Numbered from the stretch's first letter, positions 8,865 to 18,408 are shown. The stretch is 60,567 nucleotides of DNA from Bacteroidales bacterium (GCA_016285085.1 JAEEQA010000007.1:1-60567); one strand, 5' to 3'. Translations and numbers: made by a program. The notes: generated by a model from the letters alone, not told the origin.

Positions 8865-10814
8865 ATGAATTCACCTGCAAAAAAACTATACCTGAGAATC
8901 CGCAACCTGCATATCACACCGGCATGGCTGATTATGTCTTTGGACATGCTGGTGGTGGCCATATCCATCTTCCTCACGATGATTATCCGGGCGAACTTCA
9001 AACTGCCCACACACCTTAACTACACCGACTGGATTTACGCCCCCATCATACTCCTCACCCTGCGGTTCATCTTCTTCGAAATATTCCAAACCCACCATCT
9101 GGTGGTACGCTACACCAGCACCAAAGATGTGGTCAAGATATTCTGGGCCTGCTTCTGCGGCACGCTGACCGTGGCCCTCATCAACCTCGTCGTTTTCACC
9201 ATCAAAGGCAAATTCCTGATTCCCAATTCCGTATGGATGATGGAATTCTTCATCAGCACCGTCTTACTGCTGATCTACCGATTTGCTTTCAAGATGTATT
9301 ATCTGGAAACGATGAACCCAGTCCGCTCCCGCAAAAACATCATCATCTTCGGCGCAGGCGACTCCGGTGTCATCACCAAGCGCACCATCGACCGTGACAA
9401 CGCCAGCAAATACAATGTGCTGGCTTTCTTCGATGACGACCCCGCCAAAGTTGGGATGCAGCTGGAGAGCTTGCATGTCCATGATTTCCGAATGCTGGAT
9501 GACTACCTCAGCACCAATAACATATCATTCCTCATCATCGCGGTGCAGAAAATCAGCAACGCCAAGGTGAAAGCCATCACGGAAATTGCGCTGCCGCACA
9601 ATGTGAAAGTGCTCAAGGTGCCGCCCGTGTCCCGCTGGCTGAACGGAAACCTGAGTTTCAAGCAGATTAAGAAGGTGAAAATTGAAGACCTGCTGGAGCG
9701 CAACCCCATCCAACTGGACTTGTCGCTGCTGAACACTGAACTGAACGGTCAAACCATCCTCATCACCGGTGCCGCCGGTTCCATCGGCAGTGAGATTGTG
9801 CGCCAGTTGCTCCAGTTCCAATACAAACGACTGGTACTCGTGGACGAGGCCGAGACACCCTGCTTCTTCTTGCAGAATGAGCTGTTGCAGACCAACAATA
9901 TGAAAGATATCGATTTGCACATTCACAGCATTTGCGATAAAGAATTGATGATCAAATTGTTTGAGCATTATCATCCCAATGTCATTTTCCATGCGGCCGC
10001 CTACAAACATGTGCCCATGATGGAGAAGAATGTGCAGTCGGCCATCAAAAACAATGTGGCAGGCACCAAGCTGCTGGCTGACCTGGCTGTGCAATACGGG
10101 GTGAAGAAGTTTGTGATGGTCTCCACCGACAAGGCGGTGAACCCCACCAATGTGATGGGTGCCTCCAAGCGCATCGCGGAGATGTATGTTCAGGCCCTCA
10201 ACTTCCACCAGAACACCACCAAGTTCATCACCACGCGGTTTGGCAATGTGCTGGACTCCAACGGATCGGTGATTCCCATCTTCCGCAAACAGATTGAAAA
10301 CGGTGGTCCCCTTACCGTCACGCACCCCGACATCACGCGCTATTTCATGACCATCTCCGAGGCCTGCCAGCTGGTGCTGACCGCCGGAGCCATGGGAAAG
10401 GGTGGCGAAATCTTCATCTTCGACATGGGCAAGTCCGTCAAAGTCAGCGATGTGGCAAAAAAAATGATCCAACTGTCCGGTCTTACCTTGAACAAGGATA
10501 TCTCCATCGAATACACGGGTCTTCGCCCCGGCGAAAAATTGTATGAAGAACTGCTGGCCGACGAGGAGAATACCATCAAGACAGAACACCAGAAGATCAT
10601 GATTGCCAAAGTGCGCACCTACGAATACCAGACACTGGTACCTAAAATAGAGAAACTTATTGATATACAAAACGATGACAATTTCGCCATCGTCGCTCAA
10701 ATGAAAGAAGTGGTTCCGGAGTTTATCAGCAACAATTCTATTTTCGAAGCCATTGACAACGCGCAAACTACTCAAAAGTCTCAACAACAAAAAGAAACAG
10801 AACCGAACGCATGA
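8865..10814 (+). CDS. Membrane-anchored nucleotide-sugar 4,6-dehydratase (WbpM/FlaA1/CapD family)
   Basis: 649 residues, the size of the large membrane-bound members of this family. The N-terminal about 145 residues hold four membrane helices. A Rossmann domain begins at NIIIFGAGDSGVITKRT (about 148). The dehydratase domain begins at GQTILITGAAGSIGSEIVRQL (about 294), followed by STDKAVNPTNVMGASKR (about 419), in which Met stands where ordinary SDR enzymes have Tyr, as in WbpM. The family converts UDP-GlcNAc (or similar) to a 4-keto-6-deoxy sugar for surface polysaccharide. The last four bases overlap the next gene (ATGA), a WbpB-like oxidoreductase, which supports a role in making unusual envelope sugars. 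The exact substrate cannot be read from sequence. Confidence 0.9.
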   Translation: MNSPAKKLYLRIRNLHITPAWLIMSLDMLVVAISIFLTMIIRANFKLPTHLNYTDWIYAPIILLTLRFIFFEIFQTHHLVVRYTSTKDVVKIFWACFCGTLTVALINLVVFTIKGKFLIPNSVWMMEFFISTVLLLIYRFAFKMYYLETMNPVRSRKNIIIFGAGDSGVITKRTIDRDNASKYNVLAFFDDDPAKVGMQLESLHVHDFRMLDDYLSTNNISFLIIAVQKISNAKVKAITEIALPHNVKVLKVPPVSRWLNGNLSFKQIKKVKIEDLLERNPIQLDLSLLNTELNGQTILITGAAGSIGSEIVRQLLQFQYKRLVLVDEAETPCFFLQNELLQTNNMKDIDLHIHSICDKELMIKLFEHYHPNVIFHAAAYKHVPMMEKNVQSAIKNNVAGTKLLADLAVQYGVKKFVMVSTDKAVNPTNVMGASKRIAEMYVQALNFHQNTTKFITTRFGNVLDSNGSVIPIFRKQIENGGPLTVTHPDITRYFMTISEACQLVLTAGAMGKGGEIFIFDMGKSVKVSDVAKKMIQLSGLTLNKDISIEYTGLRPGEKLYEELLADEENTIKTEHQKIMIAKVRTYEYQTLVPKIEKLIDIQNDDNFAIVAQMKEVVPEFISNNSIFEAIDNAQTTQKSQQQKETEPNA

Positions 10815-11785
10815 AGAATTTCGCCATTATCGGAGTAGGCGGTTATGTGGCGCCCAAGCATCTGAAAGCCATCAAAGATACCGGCAACAACCTGGTTTCC
10901 GCGTATGACATCAGCGACAGCGTGGGCATCATCGACAGTTATTTTCCTGATGCCAACTTCTTTACAGAACAAGAGCTGTTCGACCGCCACTGCACCAAAA
11001 TCAAGAATACGGACAAGAAAATAGACATTGTCACCGTGTGCACGCCCAACTACCTGCACGATTCGCACACGCGCTACGCGCTGCGCTTGGGTTGTGATGT
11101 GATTTGCGAAAAACCATTGGTGCTGAACCCCTGGAATGTGGACGCGCTGCAACGCATAGAGGAGGAAACCGGACACACGGTCAACAACATCCTCCAACTG
11201 CGACTGCATCCTTCGGTCATTGCCTTGAAAAAGAAAATCGAAGAGGGACCTCAAGATAAAGTCTATGATGTCGATCTCACCTATATCACTTCGCGTGGCA
11301 AGTGGTACTACACCTCTTGGAAAGGTGACTCGAAGAAAAGCGGCGGCATCGCCACCAACATCGGCATTCACTTTTTGGACATGCTCGCCTATATTTTCGG
11401 GGATGTTCAGGAAAACATCGTACATGTGTCGTCTCATGACCGTCTGGCCGGCTTCATCCGGCTCCAAAAAGCACGGGTACGCTATTTTTTGAGTATTAAC
11501 GCCAACACTTTGCCACAAGAGGTGGCGGCACGCGGACAACGCACCTTCCGTTCCATCACCATCGGGCAGGAGGTGTTCGAGTTCAGCGACGGGTTCAACG
11601 ACCTGCACACCGAAAGCTACCGGCAGATACTGAACGGTCATGGTTTCGGACTGGACGAAGCGCGGAAATGCATCCAGATTGTGTATGACATCCGCAATGC
11701 CAAACCCATCGGACTGGTGGGCGACTACCATCCGCTGGCCAAACTTCCGTTGGAACCCCATCCTTTCGGGTGGACAACAATATAA
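10811..11785 (+). CDS. Gfo/Idh/MocA oxidoreductase, WbpB/WlbA-like
   Basis: 324 residues with an N-terminal NAD-binding motif (FAIIGVGGYVAPKHLKAI) and the family sequence CEKPLVLNPWNVDAL, where the Lys of EKP is the conserved catalytic/cofactor residue of the superfamily; NILQLRLHPS follows. The overall pattern (GNNLVSAYD, DSVGIIDSYFPDA, CTPNYLHDSHTRYALRLG) is that of WbpB/WlbA, the UDP-GlcNAc-uronate 3-dehydrogenase used in making 2,3-diamino-uronic acids of O antigens. The start overlaps the dehydratase stop (ATGA), so the two are translationally coupled. The partners normally expected (a UDP-GlcNAc 6-dehydrogenase, an aminotransferase and an N-acetyltransferase) are not in the window, so the precise product is inference. 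Confidence 0.85.
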   Translation: MKNFAIIGVGGYVAPKHLKAIKDTGNNLVSAYDISDSVGIIDSYFPDANFFTEQELFDRHCTKIKNTDKKIDIVTVCTPNYLHDSHTRYALRLGCDVICEKPLVLNPWNVDALQRIEEETGHTVNNILQLRLHPSVIALKKKIEEGPQDKVYDVDLTYITSRGKWYYTSWKGDSKKSGGIATNIGIHFLDMLAYIFGDVQENIVHVSSHDRLAGFIRLQKARVRYFLSINANTLPQEVAARGQRTFRSITIGQEVFEFSDGFNDLHTESYRQILNGHGFGLDEARKCIQIVYDIRNAKPIGLVGDYHPLAKLPLEPHPFGWTTI

Positions 11786-11797
11786 CTCATTGATTTT

Positions 11798-12877
11798 ATG
11801 GAAAACACACAAGTCAAAAAGAGGAACCCCATTTTCACGATCCTGCGATTCATTCTGTTCGTGGGATTGGGTGTCTTTTTTATATGGCTTTCACTGCGTG
11901 ATTTGTCCAAAGAGGACATACGCGCGATATGGGACTCCATGGGCAGCATCAACCACCTGTCGTGTTGGCTGCTGCTGATCAGCGCCGCCATTATGGCCAT
12001 TTTGGCGGATGTGGCGCGCGCGGTGCGTGCGAAGATCCTCATCGAGCCGCTGGGCTACAAGCCCCGTTTCTCCATGGTTTTCTACTCCGTGATGATATGC
12101 TATCTGGCCAACCTCGCCCTTCCGCGATTGGGAGAGATTCTGCGCTGCTCATTCCTCCAACGCTTTGAGAATGTGCCCTTCCAGAAATCCCTCGGCACCG
12201 TGCTCACCGAACGCGCGGTCGATATCCTCTGCTGGCTGGCACTGATACTGGTCGTCATCGGGATGAACACCGGCATGTTGTCGAATGTCATCATCGACCA
12301 CGAAACGCAAACCTCCGTAGGCATGTGGATGGAGCAAAAGGGACTGTCCATTCTCGGCAACTATTTCATATACATATTGATAGGCGCTATCCTGCTGATT
12401 TGGCTACTTCTGCGACTCACGCGCCGCTGGTGGTCAAAATACGCCTGGTGCATGAAAATCCGCAATTTCTTCGTAGGATTATGGCAAGGCATCATCTCCA
12501 TCAAAGATCTGCCCCGTCCAGGACGCTACATCTTCTGGACCGTGGTCATGTGGATTTGCTACTACTTGGGCACCTACCTTTGTTTTTTCGCCATCCCTTA
12601 CCTGCACGGACTTGGACCGGGCGCTGCATTAGCGGTACTTACCTTCGGCACCATCGCCTTCATGATTTCGCAGGGCGGACTTGGTTCCTACCCGCTCATC
12701 ACAGCAGGCATCTTGCTGATGTATGGTGTGAACTACACCCACGGCCTTGCCGCCGGCTGGATCGGCTGGATTCTTCAAACCGCCGTGGCCCTGCTTGTGG
12801 GCTTCGCCTCCCTGTTTTTGTCCTCTTTTTATAAGAAACAAGACTCTTCCATCGTTAAACCTGAAACCGAATCTTAA
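11798..12877 (+). CDS. Flippase-like integral membrane protein (UPF0104/LPG-synthase TM family)
   Basis: 359 residues with about eight hydrophobic segments. Motifs resemble the lysylphosphatidylglycerol synthase TM region/UPF0104 family: SMGSINHLSCWLLLISAA, a basic ARAVRAKIL loop, ANLALPRLGEILRCSFLQRFE and, near the C-terminus, GTIAFMISQGGLGSYPLITAG. Family members are implicated in lipid or polyprenol-linked sugar movement or modification, but the function of Bacteroidota versions is not firmly established. It sits 12 bases after the WbpB-like gene and abuts the next start, so it is in the same operon as envelope sugar enzymes. Confidence 0.8.
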   Translation: MENTQVKKRNPIFTILRFILFVGLGVFFIWLSLRDLSKEDIRAIWDSMGSINHLSCWLLLISAAIMAILADVARAVRAKILIEPLGYKPRFSMVFYSVMICYLANLALPRLGEILRCSFLQRFENVPFQKSLGTVLTERAVDILCWLALILVVIGMNTGMLSNVIIDHETQTSVGMWMEQKGLSILGNYFIYILIGAILLIWLLLRLTRRWWSKYAWCMKIRNFFVGLWQGIISIKDLPRPGRYIFWTVVMWICYYLGTYLCFFAIPYLHGLGPGAALAVLTFGTIAFMISQGGLGSYPLITAGILLMYGVNYTHGLAAGWIGWILQTAVALLVGFASLFLSSFYKKQDSSIVKPETES

Positions 12878-13360
12878 ATGACCCGCCTCGAACACATACA
12901 GAATAAAATTGTTGATGCAGAATTCTTTACGAAGAATGAAGAGGAACTGCACCGGCAGAAAATCGTGTTCACCAACGGGTGCTTCGACATTCTGCATGTC
13001 GGACATATCACCTACTTGGCCAAAGCCCGTCAACTTGGCGATTTGCTGGTAGTAGGGTTGAACAGCGACGCTTCCGTGCGCCGTTTGAAAGGTCCCGACC
13101 GCCCCGTGAACGCACAGGACGCACGGGCATTGGTGCTGGCCGCCTTGGAAATGGTGGATTATATCGTGTTTTTTGAAGAAGACACTCCTTACAACATCAT
13201 TACAAAGGTAAAACCTGACATTTTAGTGAAGGGCGGAGATTACCAGATTGACAACATTGTGGGCGGCGACTTCGTGCGCGCGCGGGGCGGCCAAGTGCTC
13301 ACCATTCCCTTTGTGGAGGGCTTTTCCACCTCATCCATACTTGAAAATCTAAAACAATAA
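12878..13360 (+). CDS. rfaE2: D-glycero-beta-D-manno-heptose 1-phosphate adenylyltransferase (HldE C-domain type)
   Basis: 160 residues forming a single nucleotidyltransferase domain. The signature [25 protein letters not shown] contains the HxGH catalytic motif; [26 protein letters not shown] and a GFSTSSIL tail follow, typical of RfaE domain II. It transfers AMP from ATP to heptose 1-phosphate on the way to ADP-heptose for lipopolysaccharide core. In Bacteroidota this domain is often encoded alone, as here. The ATG follows the TAA of the upstream gene with no gap, indicating coupled translation. The kinase and phosphatase partners are not in the window. Confidence 0.9.
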   Translation: MTRLEHIQNKIVDAEFFTKNEEELHRQKIVFTNGCFDILHVGHITYLAKARQLGDLLVVGLNSDASVRRLKGPDRPVNAQDARALVLAALEMVDYIVFFEEDTPYNIITKVKPDILVKGGDYQIDNIVGGDFVRARGGQVLTIPFVEGFSTSSILENLKQ

Positions 13361-13366
13361 CGGAAG

Positions 13367-14320
13367 ATGAAACGACTGCTGGCATTTTTTCTGATTCTCA
13401 ACTACGGATTCCTGATGGGACAATCCATCGATGTCACGGAATATTCGCAGAATATTGCGCTCAAAGACACGGTGGCCGTAACTTTTGACTCGGCAATGCG
13501 CCTCAGCACAGCCTATCCGTCCATTCATGAGACCTACCAGATTCCGGCCTACAACCTCTACCAGCAGTATTGGGACGTGAATCACCTCCGGAGCAAGGTG
13601 CTGGAAATACCGTTCGCCAACGACCGGCTGATGCTCCTGTTGGTGCAAGAAGGCAACCACAACTTTGTGTTCCCCTGCACATTCGGCGAAATTTCGTGCG
13701 CATACGGACTCACCAAGCGTGGCGATTTCCACCCAGGCGTGGACCTGACCGTGGAGTACCAGACTTTAGTGAAAACCTGCTTCGACGGTGTGGTACGCAT
13801 GGCCAAACCATACGGTCACTACGGGCTCACCGTGGTGGTGCGGCACTACAACGGATTGGAAACGGTGTATGCCCATCTTGACAAGGTATGCGTTAAACCG
13901 GGCCAGATGGTCAACGCCGGCGATGTGATCGGACAAACAGGCCACAGCGGAAATGTGAAGGACAACACCTTGCATTTTGAAACCCGCTTTATGAACGAGC
14001 ATTTCAACCCCGAACTGATGATTGACTTTGACGAGGAGGATTTACTGAAAAACACACTGTCCCTCTCTTCAGAAGATATTCGTGTTATCCGTACGGATCA
14101 AATTGGGATTACACCCAAAACACCTGCCGCCCCGACCACCCAAACTCGGGTACCCATCACCTCAGAAAATGCGAATGCAACATACCATATTGTCCAAAAA
14201 GGGGAGACACTTTACCGAATTTCAACACTTTATCATACCACGGTTGACCGAATTCTCAAATTAAACAATCTTGATAATCCAGATAAAATATCTGAAGGAC
14301 AGCGACTTAGGGTAAATTAA
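13367..14320 (+). CDS. Secreted M23-family peptidase with C-terminal LysM domain
   Basis: 317 residues: signal peptide (MKRLLAFFLILNYGFLMGQ), an M23/LytM-like domain (about residues 95-225) and a C-terminal LysM peptidoglycan-binding domain (YHIVQKGETLYRISTLYHTTVDRILKLNNL, to the end). The first zinc motif HxxxD is present (GDFHPGVDL), as is the YAHLD histidine. In the last motif, usually HLHFE, the first His is replaced: DNTLHFE. The enzyme may therefore be impaired, or a scaffold/activator like other degenerate LytM proteins. It is the last gene of the envelope block starting at 8865, seven bases after rfaE2. Confidence 0.85.
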   Translation: MKRLLAFFLILNYGFLMGQSIDVTEYSQNIALKDTVAVTFDSAMRLSTAYPSIHETYQIPAYNLYQQYWDVNHLRSKVLEIPFANDRLMLLLVQEGNHNFVFPCTFGEISCAYGLTKRGDFHPGVDLTVEYQTLVKTCFDGVVRMAKPYGHYGLTVVVRHYNGLETVYAHLDKVCVKPGQMVNAGDVIGQTGHSGNVKDNTLHFETRFMNEHFNPELMIDFDEEDLLKNTLSLSSEDIRVIRTDQIGITPKTPAAPTTQTRVPITSENANATYHIVQKGETLYRISTLYHTTVDRILKLNNLDNPDKISEGQRLRVN

Positions 14321-14373
14321 CGGTCCCCTGAAAATAAATTCACACATAAGTGTTGATTATATTAAAAAAAATG

Positions 14374-14381
14374 TATTTTTG
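14374..14381 (+). promoter_or_regulatory. TAttTTTG -7 promoter element of rpmE2
   Basis: Exact TAnnTTTG match 38 bases ahead of the ATG at 14420. Confidence 0.6.
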
Positions 14382-14419
14382 CAGTCCAAAATTTTTAGGC
14401 AATAATAAACACCAATAAG

Positions 14420-14686
14420 ATGAAAAAAGATATCCATCCTAAAGAGTATAGAACAGTCGTATTTAAGGATATGTCAAACGATTACGCTTTTTTGACAAAA
14501 TCCACAGTCGCTACAAAAGACACGATTCAATGGGAAGACGGAAATGAATATCCGCTCGTAAAATTGGAAATTTCCAACACCTCTCACCCCTTCTTCACGG
14601 GTAAGATGAAACTGGTTGACACAGCCGGTCGTGTGGATAAATTCCGCAACAAATACGCCAAACATCCGGCCAAGAAAGCTGAATAA
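14420..14686 (+). CDS. rpmE2: Ribosomal protein L31, type B
   Basis: 88 residues beginning [19 protein letters not shown] and ending in a basic tail ([13 protein letters not shown]), with [21 protein letters not shown] in the middle. This is type B L31, which lacks the zinc-binding cysteines of type A; no Cys occurs in the protein. It is a large-subunit protein at the subunit interface. It is transcribed alone, from its own TAttTTTG promoter and with a strong hairpin terminator downstream. Confidence 0.95.
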   Translation: MKKDIHPKEYRTVVFKDMSNDYAFLTKSTVATKDTIQWEDGNEYPLVKLEISNTSHPFFTGKMKLVDTAGRVDKFRNKYAKHPAKKAE

Positions 14687-14699
14687 CCGAAATTTGTTA

Positions 14700-14707
14700 T
14701 ATCTTTG
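14700..14707 (+). promoter_or_regulatory. TAtcTTTG -7 promoter element overlapping a terminator region
   Basis: Exact TAnnTTTG match ending three bases before the left arm of the hairpin at 14710-14735. It would start transcription of the GlmU-like gene and lon from within the hairpin. Confidence 0.55.
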
Positions 14708-14709
14708 CA

Positions 14710-14744
14710 GCGGCTTTTTCCTTACAAAAAGCCGCATTTTTTTT
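14710..14744 (+). terminator. Rho-independent terminator of rpmE2
   Basis: Perfect 10-bp stem (14710-14719 with 14726-14735, GCGGCTTTTT/AAAAAGCCGC), 6-base loop, then eight T after one A. Confidence 0.85.
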
Positions 14745-14761
14745 GTCATAAAACATCCCGT

Positions 14762-15973
14762 ATGAACCTGATACTGTTCGACAACTGGTGCCGCCCGCAC
14801 CTGCTCCCGCTCACATACACACGCCCCGCCGCCGACATGCGCGTGGGCATCACCACCCTCCGCGAAAAATGGGAGCGCGTGCTGAACATGCCGTCATCCA
14901 CCCTCACGGAAAGCTACCTTCAGGAGAAGTTCCCGCTCCGCACTTCCGGCGACAACCTGCTCGTGGCCGGCGCCCTGCTGCCCAACCCGCAGCTGGTGGA
15001 AGCCATCCGCACCCTGCAGCCCGGCGACGCCCTCTACGACGAGAACACGCTCCTTGCCTTCCGCACCGGTGACGCCCTCGACCTCCGCAACTTTTTTGAA
15101 AGTTACCTCCAGAGCGAATGTGGCGCACTTCCGTTGCGAATGGTACGCTACACCGGTTCTTACGATTTCATCAGCCGACCGTATCACATTTTCCTGCTGA
15201 ACGGGCAGGAGATTGCGCGCGACTTTGCCGACCTCACCGCCGGCCGCCCCTCGCAGCCCCTCAGCCCTACCAACACCGTCATCGGCGACCCGTCCCGAAT
15301 CTTCCTGGAAGAGGGCGCGGTGGTCGAAGCCTCCACCCTCAACACCACCAATGGTCCCATCTACATCGGCCGCGATGCCGAGGTGATGGAAGGATGCCGC
15401 CTGCGCGGGCCCGTCGCCCTGTGTGAACATGCCGTTACCAAGATGGACGCCAAAATCTACGGCGACACCACCATCGGCCCCTACAGCAAGGTGGGCGGCG
15501 AACTGAGCGAGACTGTCATCTTTGGTTACTCCAACAAGGCACACGACGGCTTCATCGGCAACGCGGTTATCGGGGAGTGGTGCAACCTCGGCGCCGACAC
15601 CAACTGCTCCAACCTCAAAAACAACTACTCGAACGTACGCCTCTGGGACTACGCCACCCGCCGCATGGAGGAGACGGGCGAGCAGTTCTGCGGCCTCATC
15701 ATGGGCGACCACGCCAAGTGCGGCATCAACTCGATGTTCAACACAGGCACGGTCGTGGGCGTGGGCGCAGGTCTTTTCGGCACGGGCTTCCATCCCAAAT
15801 TCGTGCCCTCCTTCTCGTTCGGCAGCCCGGGCAACCTATACGAAACACACGATTTCGGCAAATTAATCACTACTGCACAGACAGTTATGGCGCGGCGACA
15901 TAAAATTTTGGATGAGATTGAACAAAATCTCTTGAAAAAGGTTTATGATATTGCGTTACATTGTGAAATTTGA
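14762..15973 (+). CDS. GlmU-like sugar-nucleotidyltransferase/left-handed beta-helix protein
   Basis: 403 residues from the ATG at 14762; an earlier in-frame start would lie ahead of the promoter at 14700-14707. The N-terminal part (MNLILFDNWCRPHLLPLTYTRPAADMRVG) is the divergent nucleotidyltransferase-like domain of the Bacteroidota GlmU family. From about residue 185 come hexapeptide repeats of a left-handed beta-helix acyltransferase fold (YIGRDAEVMEGCRLRGPVALCEHAV, HDGFIGNAVIGEWCNLGADTNCSNLKNNY). The family is usually annotated as a putative UDP-GlcNAc diphosphorylase/glucose-1-phosphate thymidylyltransferase; the reaction is not proven. It lies three bases ahead of lon, an arrangement I believe recurs in this phylum. 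Confidence 0.8.
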   Translation: MNLILFDNWCRPHLLPLTYTRPAADMRVGITTLREKWERVLNMPSSTLTESYLQEKFPLRTSGDNLLVAGALLPNPQLVEAIRTLQPGDALYDENTLLAFRTGDALDLRNFFESYLQSECGALPLRMVRYTGSYDFISRPYHIFLLNGQEIARDFADLTAGRPSQPLSPTNTVIGDPSRIFLEEGAVVEASTLNTTNGPIYIGRDAEVMEGCRLRGPVALCEHAVTKMDAKIYGDTTIGPYSKVGGELSETVIFGYSNKAHDGFIGNAVIGEWCNLGADTNCSNLKNNYSNVRLWDYATRRMEETGEQFCGLIMGDHAKCGINSMFNTGTVVGVGAGLFGTGFHPKFVPSFSFGSPGNLYETHDFGKLITTAQTVMARRHKILDEIEQNLLKKVYDIALHCEI

Positions 15974-15976
15974 TTT

Positions 15977-18400
15977 ATGGAAAATAGAAACGAGCTTATA
16001 CTAAGCGACTTGCTTAACAACGACAATAATTTCATCCCTCTTTTCTCCTCCGAAGACGAGGACCGTATCCGTCGTGACAAGATTCCCACAGAGATGGCGA
16101 TTCTGCCGTTGCGCAACACCGTGCTGTATCCCGGCACCGTGCTCCCGATTACGGTGGGCCGTGCCAAGTCCATCAAGCTGGCGCAGGATTTTTCCCACGG
16201 GGAGTATCCCATCGGCATTGTAACACAGCGTGATACGGAAGTGGAGGACCCGCTGCTTTCCGACCTCTTCAACGTGGGTACGATGGCCCGCATCCTGAAA
16301 TTCATCACGATGCCCGATGGCAGTGTAACCCTTATCGTCCAGGGAATCAAACAGTTTGAAATTGTCAACATCATCAACTATGAGCCCTATATCCGGGCGG
16401 AAGTGGCAGCCTATCCCACCAACGATTTCGACCGGAATCTGCGCAACCGCAAGATGTTCAAAGCTTTGGTATCTTCCGTACGCGACACTGCCGCCCAAAT
16501 GGTGAAGCTGTCGTCGCAACTTCCGAAGGAAATCCTCTTTGCCATCAAGAACATTGACAGCCCGCTGTTCCTGATCAACTTCCTGGCTACTTTCCTTAGC
16601 CTTAAAGTATCTGAGAAGCAGCGTCTTCTGGAAATATCCGACATTGTCGAGCGTGCCGACGCCGTCCTTAAATATATGAACAAGGAGATCCAGATTCTGG
16701 AAATCAAGGCCGACATTCAGGACAAGTCGAAGCAGGAGATTGACCGCCAGCAGAAGGAGTACATTCTGAATGAGCAGATCAAGGCCATCCAGAAGGAGCT
16801 GGGCGATTCGCCTGTGGACCGTGTCTGCGCCGAGTTAAAGGAGAAAGCGGCGAAAAAGAAATGGTCGAAGGAGGTGCAGGAGGTGTTTGACCGGGAAATC
16901 GAGAAGTTGGCGCGTTCGAACCATATGTCGCCCGATTTTTCGATGCAGGTCAATTATTTGGAACTGTTGGTGGACCTGCCGTGGGAAGAGTATTCGGACG
17001 ATGACTTCGATCTGACCCACGCCCGCAAGGTGCTCGACCGCGACCATTACGGCCTTGAAAAGGTGAAGGAGCGTATCATTGAATACATTGCCGTGCTGAA
17101 GCTGAAACAGGATATGAAGGCGCCGATTCTCTGTCTGGTCGGGCCTCCCGGTGTCGGCAAGACCTCACTGGGACACTCCATCGCCGATGCCCTGCAGCGC
17201 AAATACATCCGCGTATCCCTCGGCGGTTTGCGCGACGAGTCCGAAATCCGCGGACACCGCAAAACCTATATCGGTGCCATGCCGGGACGCATCATCCAAA
17301 GTTTGAAAAAAGCAGGTACTTCCAATCCGGTTTTTGTCCTGGACGAAATCGACAAAGTACTGGGAATGAACGTACAGGGAGATCCCTCCGCCGCTCTTTT
17401 GGAGGTGTTGGATCCCGAACAAAACTTTGCCTTCTACGACAACTATCTGGAAATCGGGTACGACCTTTCCAAAGTGCTGTTCATCGCCACGGCCAACAGT
17501 CTGAGCACCATTCCTCCCGCGCTCATCGACCGCATGGAAGTCATCGACATCTCCGGCTACTATCTTGAGGAAAAGGTGAATATTGCAAAGAAGCATTTGG
17601 TTCCCAAACAGTTGAAAGAAAATGGGTTGGACAAAGGGGCATTGCAGTTCTCGGATAAAATCATTGAAAGCATCATTGGCGACTATACCCGTGAGGCGGG
17701 TGTGCGTACACTGGAGCGTACGATTGCAAAGGTGATTCGGCACCGGGCTGCGGAGTATGTGCAGACGGGCAAACTGCCGAAGAAAATCACGAAAGACGAC
17801 TTGATTACCATCCTGCACGCCCCGATGTTCCAGAAGGAGAACTCGTTGGACGAAGGCACCTGCGGCGTGGCCACGGGGCTTGCGTGGACTTCTGTAGGCG
17901 GTGAAATCCTTTTCATTGAGGCGGTTACATCGCCAGGCAAGGGCAACCTCACGATGACGGGCAACCTCGGTGACGTGATGAAGGAGTCGGCGACGATTGC
18001 CTTCGAGTACATCAAGTCGCACGCGGATGCGTTCGGCATCAAGCCGGAGATGCTGCAGGAGCGGAACCTCCACATCCATGTGCCGGAGGGTGCCACGCCC
18101 AAGGACGGACCTTCCGCCGGCATCACCATGCTCTCGGCCATGGTTTCCACCTTCACGGGACGGAAAGTCCGCGCCAAGATTGCCATGTCGGGCGAGATCA
18201 CCCTCCGGGGTAAGTTGCTCCCGGTGGGCGGTCTGAACGAGAAAGTGCTGGCGGCCAAGCGTTCCGGCATCTACGACATCGTCCTTTCGTCCGCCAACAA
18301 AAAAGACATCGAAGAGATTGAGAAAACCTACATTCCCGATATGCGGTTCCACTATTTCTCCTCCATGATCGAGGCGGTGAATTTCATTCTGGAAAAATAG
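15977..18400 (+). CDS. lon: ATP-dependent Lon protease
   Basis: 807 residues, normal for LonA. N-terminal substrate-binding domain (LPLRNTVLYPGTVLPITVGR), coiled-coil linker, AAA+ module with Walker A GPPGVGKTS (about residue 388) and Walker B VFVLDEIDKV, and a C-terminal protease domain with the Ser-Lys dyad: Ser in PKDGPSAGITM (about 712) and Lys in GGLNEKVLAAK (about 755). It is a cytoplasmic hexamer degrading damaged and regulatory proteins. Three bases separate it from the GlmU-like gene and maf follows eight bases later, so the three form an operon. No heat-shock-type element was recognised upstream. Confidence 0.97.
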   Translation: MENRNELILSDLLNNDNNFIPLFSSEDEDRIRRDKIPTEMAILPLRNTVLYPGTVLPITVGRAKSIKLAQDFSHGEYPIGIVTQRDTEVEDPLLSDLFNVGTMARILKFITMPDGSVTLIVQGIKQFEIVNIINYEPYIRAEVAAYPTNDFDRNLRNRKMFKALVSSVRDTAAQMVKLSSQLPKEILFAIKNIDSPLFLINFLATFLSLKVSEKQRLLEISDIVERADAVLKYMNKEIQILEIKADIQDKSKQEIDRQQKEYILNEQIKAIQKELGDSPVDRVCAELKEKAAKKKWSKEVQEVFDREIEKLARSNHMSPDFSMQVNYLELLVDLPWEEYSDDDFDLTHARKVLDRDHYGLEKVKERIIEYIAVLKLKQDMKAPILCLVGPPGVGKTSLGHSIADALQRKYIRVSLGGLRDESEIRGHRKTYIGAMPGRIIQSLKKAGTSNPVFVLDEIDKVLGMNVQGDPSAALLEVLDPEQNFAFYDNYLEIGYDLSKVLFIATANSLSTIPPALIDRMEVIDISGYYLEEKVNIAKKHLVPKQLKENGLDKGALQFSDKIIESIIGDYTREAGVRTLERTIAKVIRHRAAEYVQTGKLPKKITKDDLITILHAPMFQKENSLDEGTCGVATGLAWTSVGGEILFIEAVTSPGKGNLTMTGNLGDVMKESATIAFEYIKSHADAFGIKPEMLQERNLHIHVPEGATPKDGPSAGITMLSAMVSTFTGRKVRAKIAMSGEITLRGKLLPVGGLNEKVLAAKRSGIYDIVLSSANKKDIEEIEKTYIPDMRFHYFSSMIEAVNFILEK

Positions 18401-18408
18401 AGTTGAAA

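Noticed and set aside
14702-14761. Upstream start for the GlmU-like protein adding 19 residues
   Set aside because: It would run through the terminator hairpin and start ahead of the transcription start expected from the 14700-14707 box.
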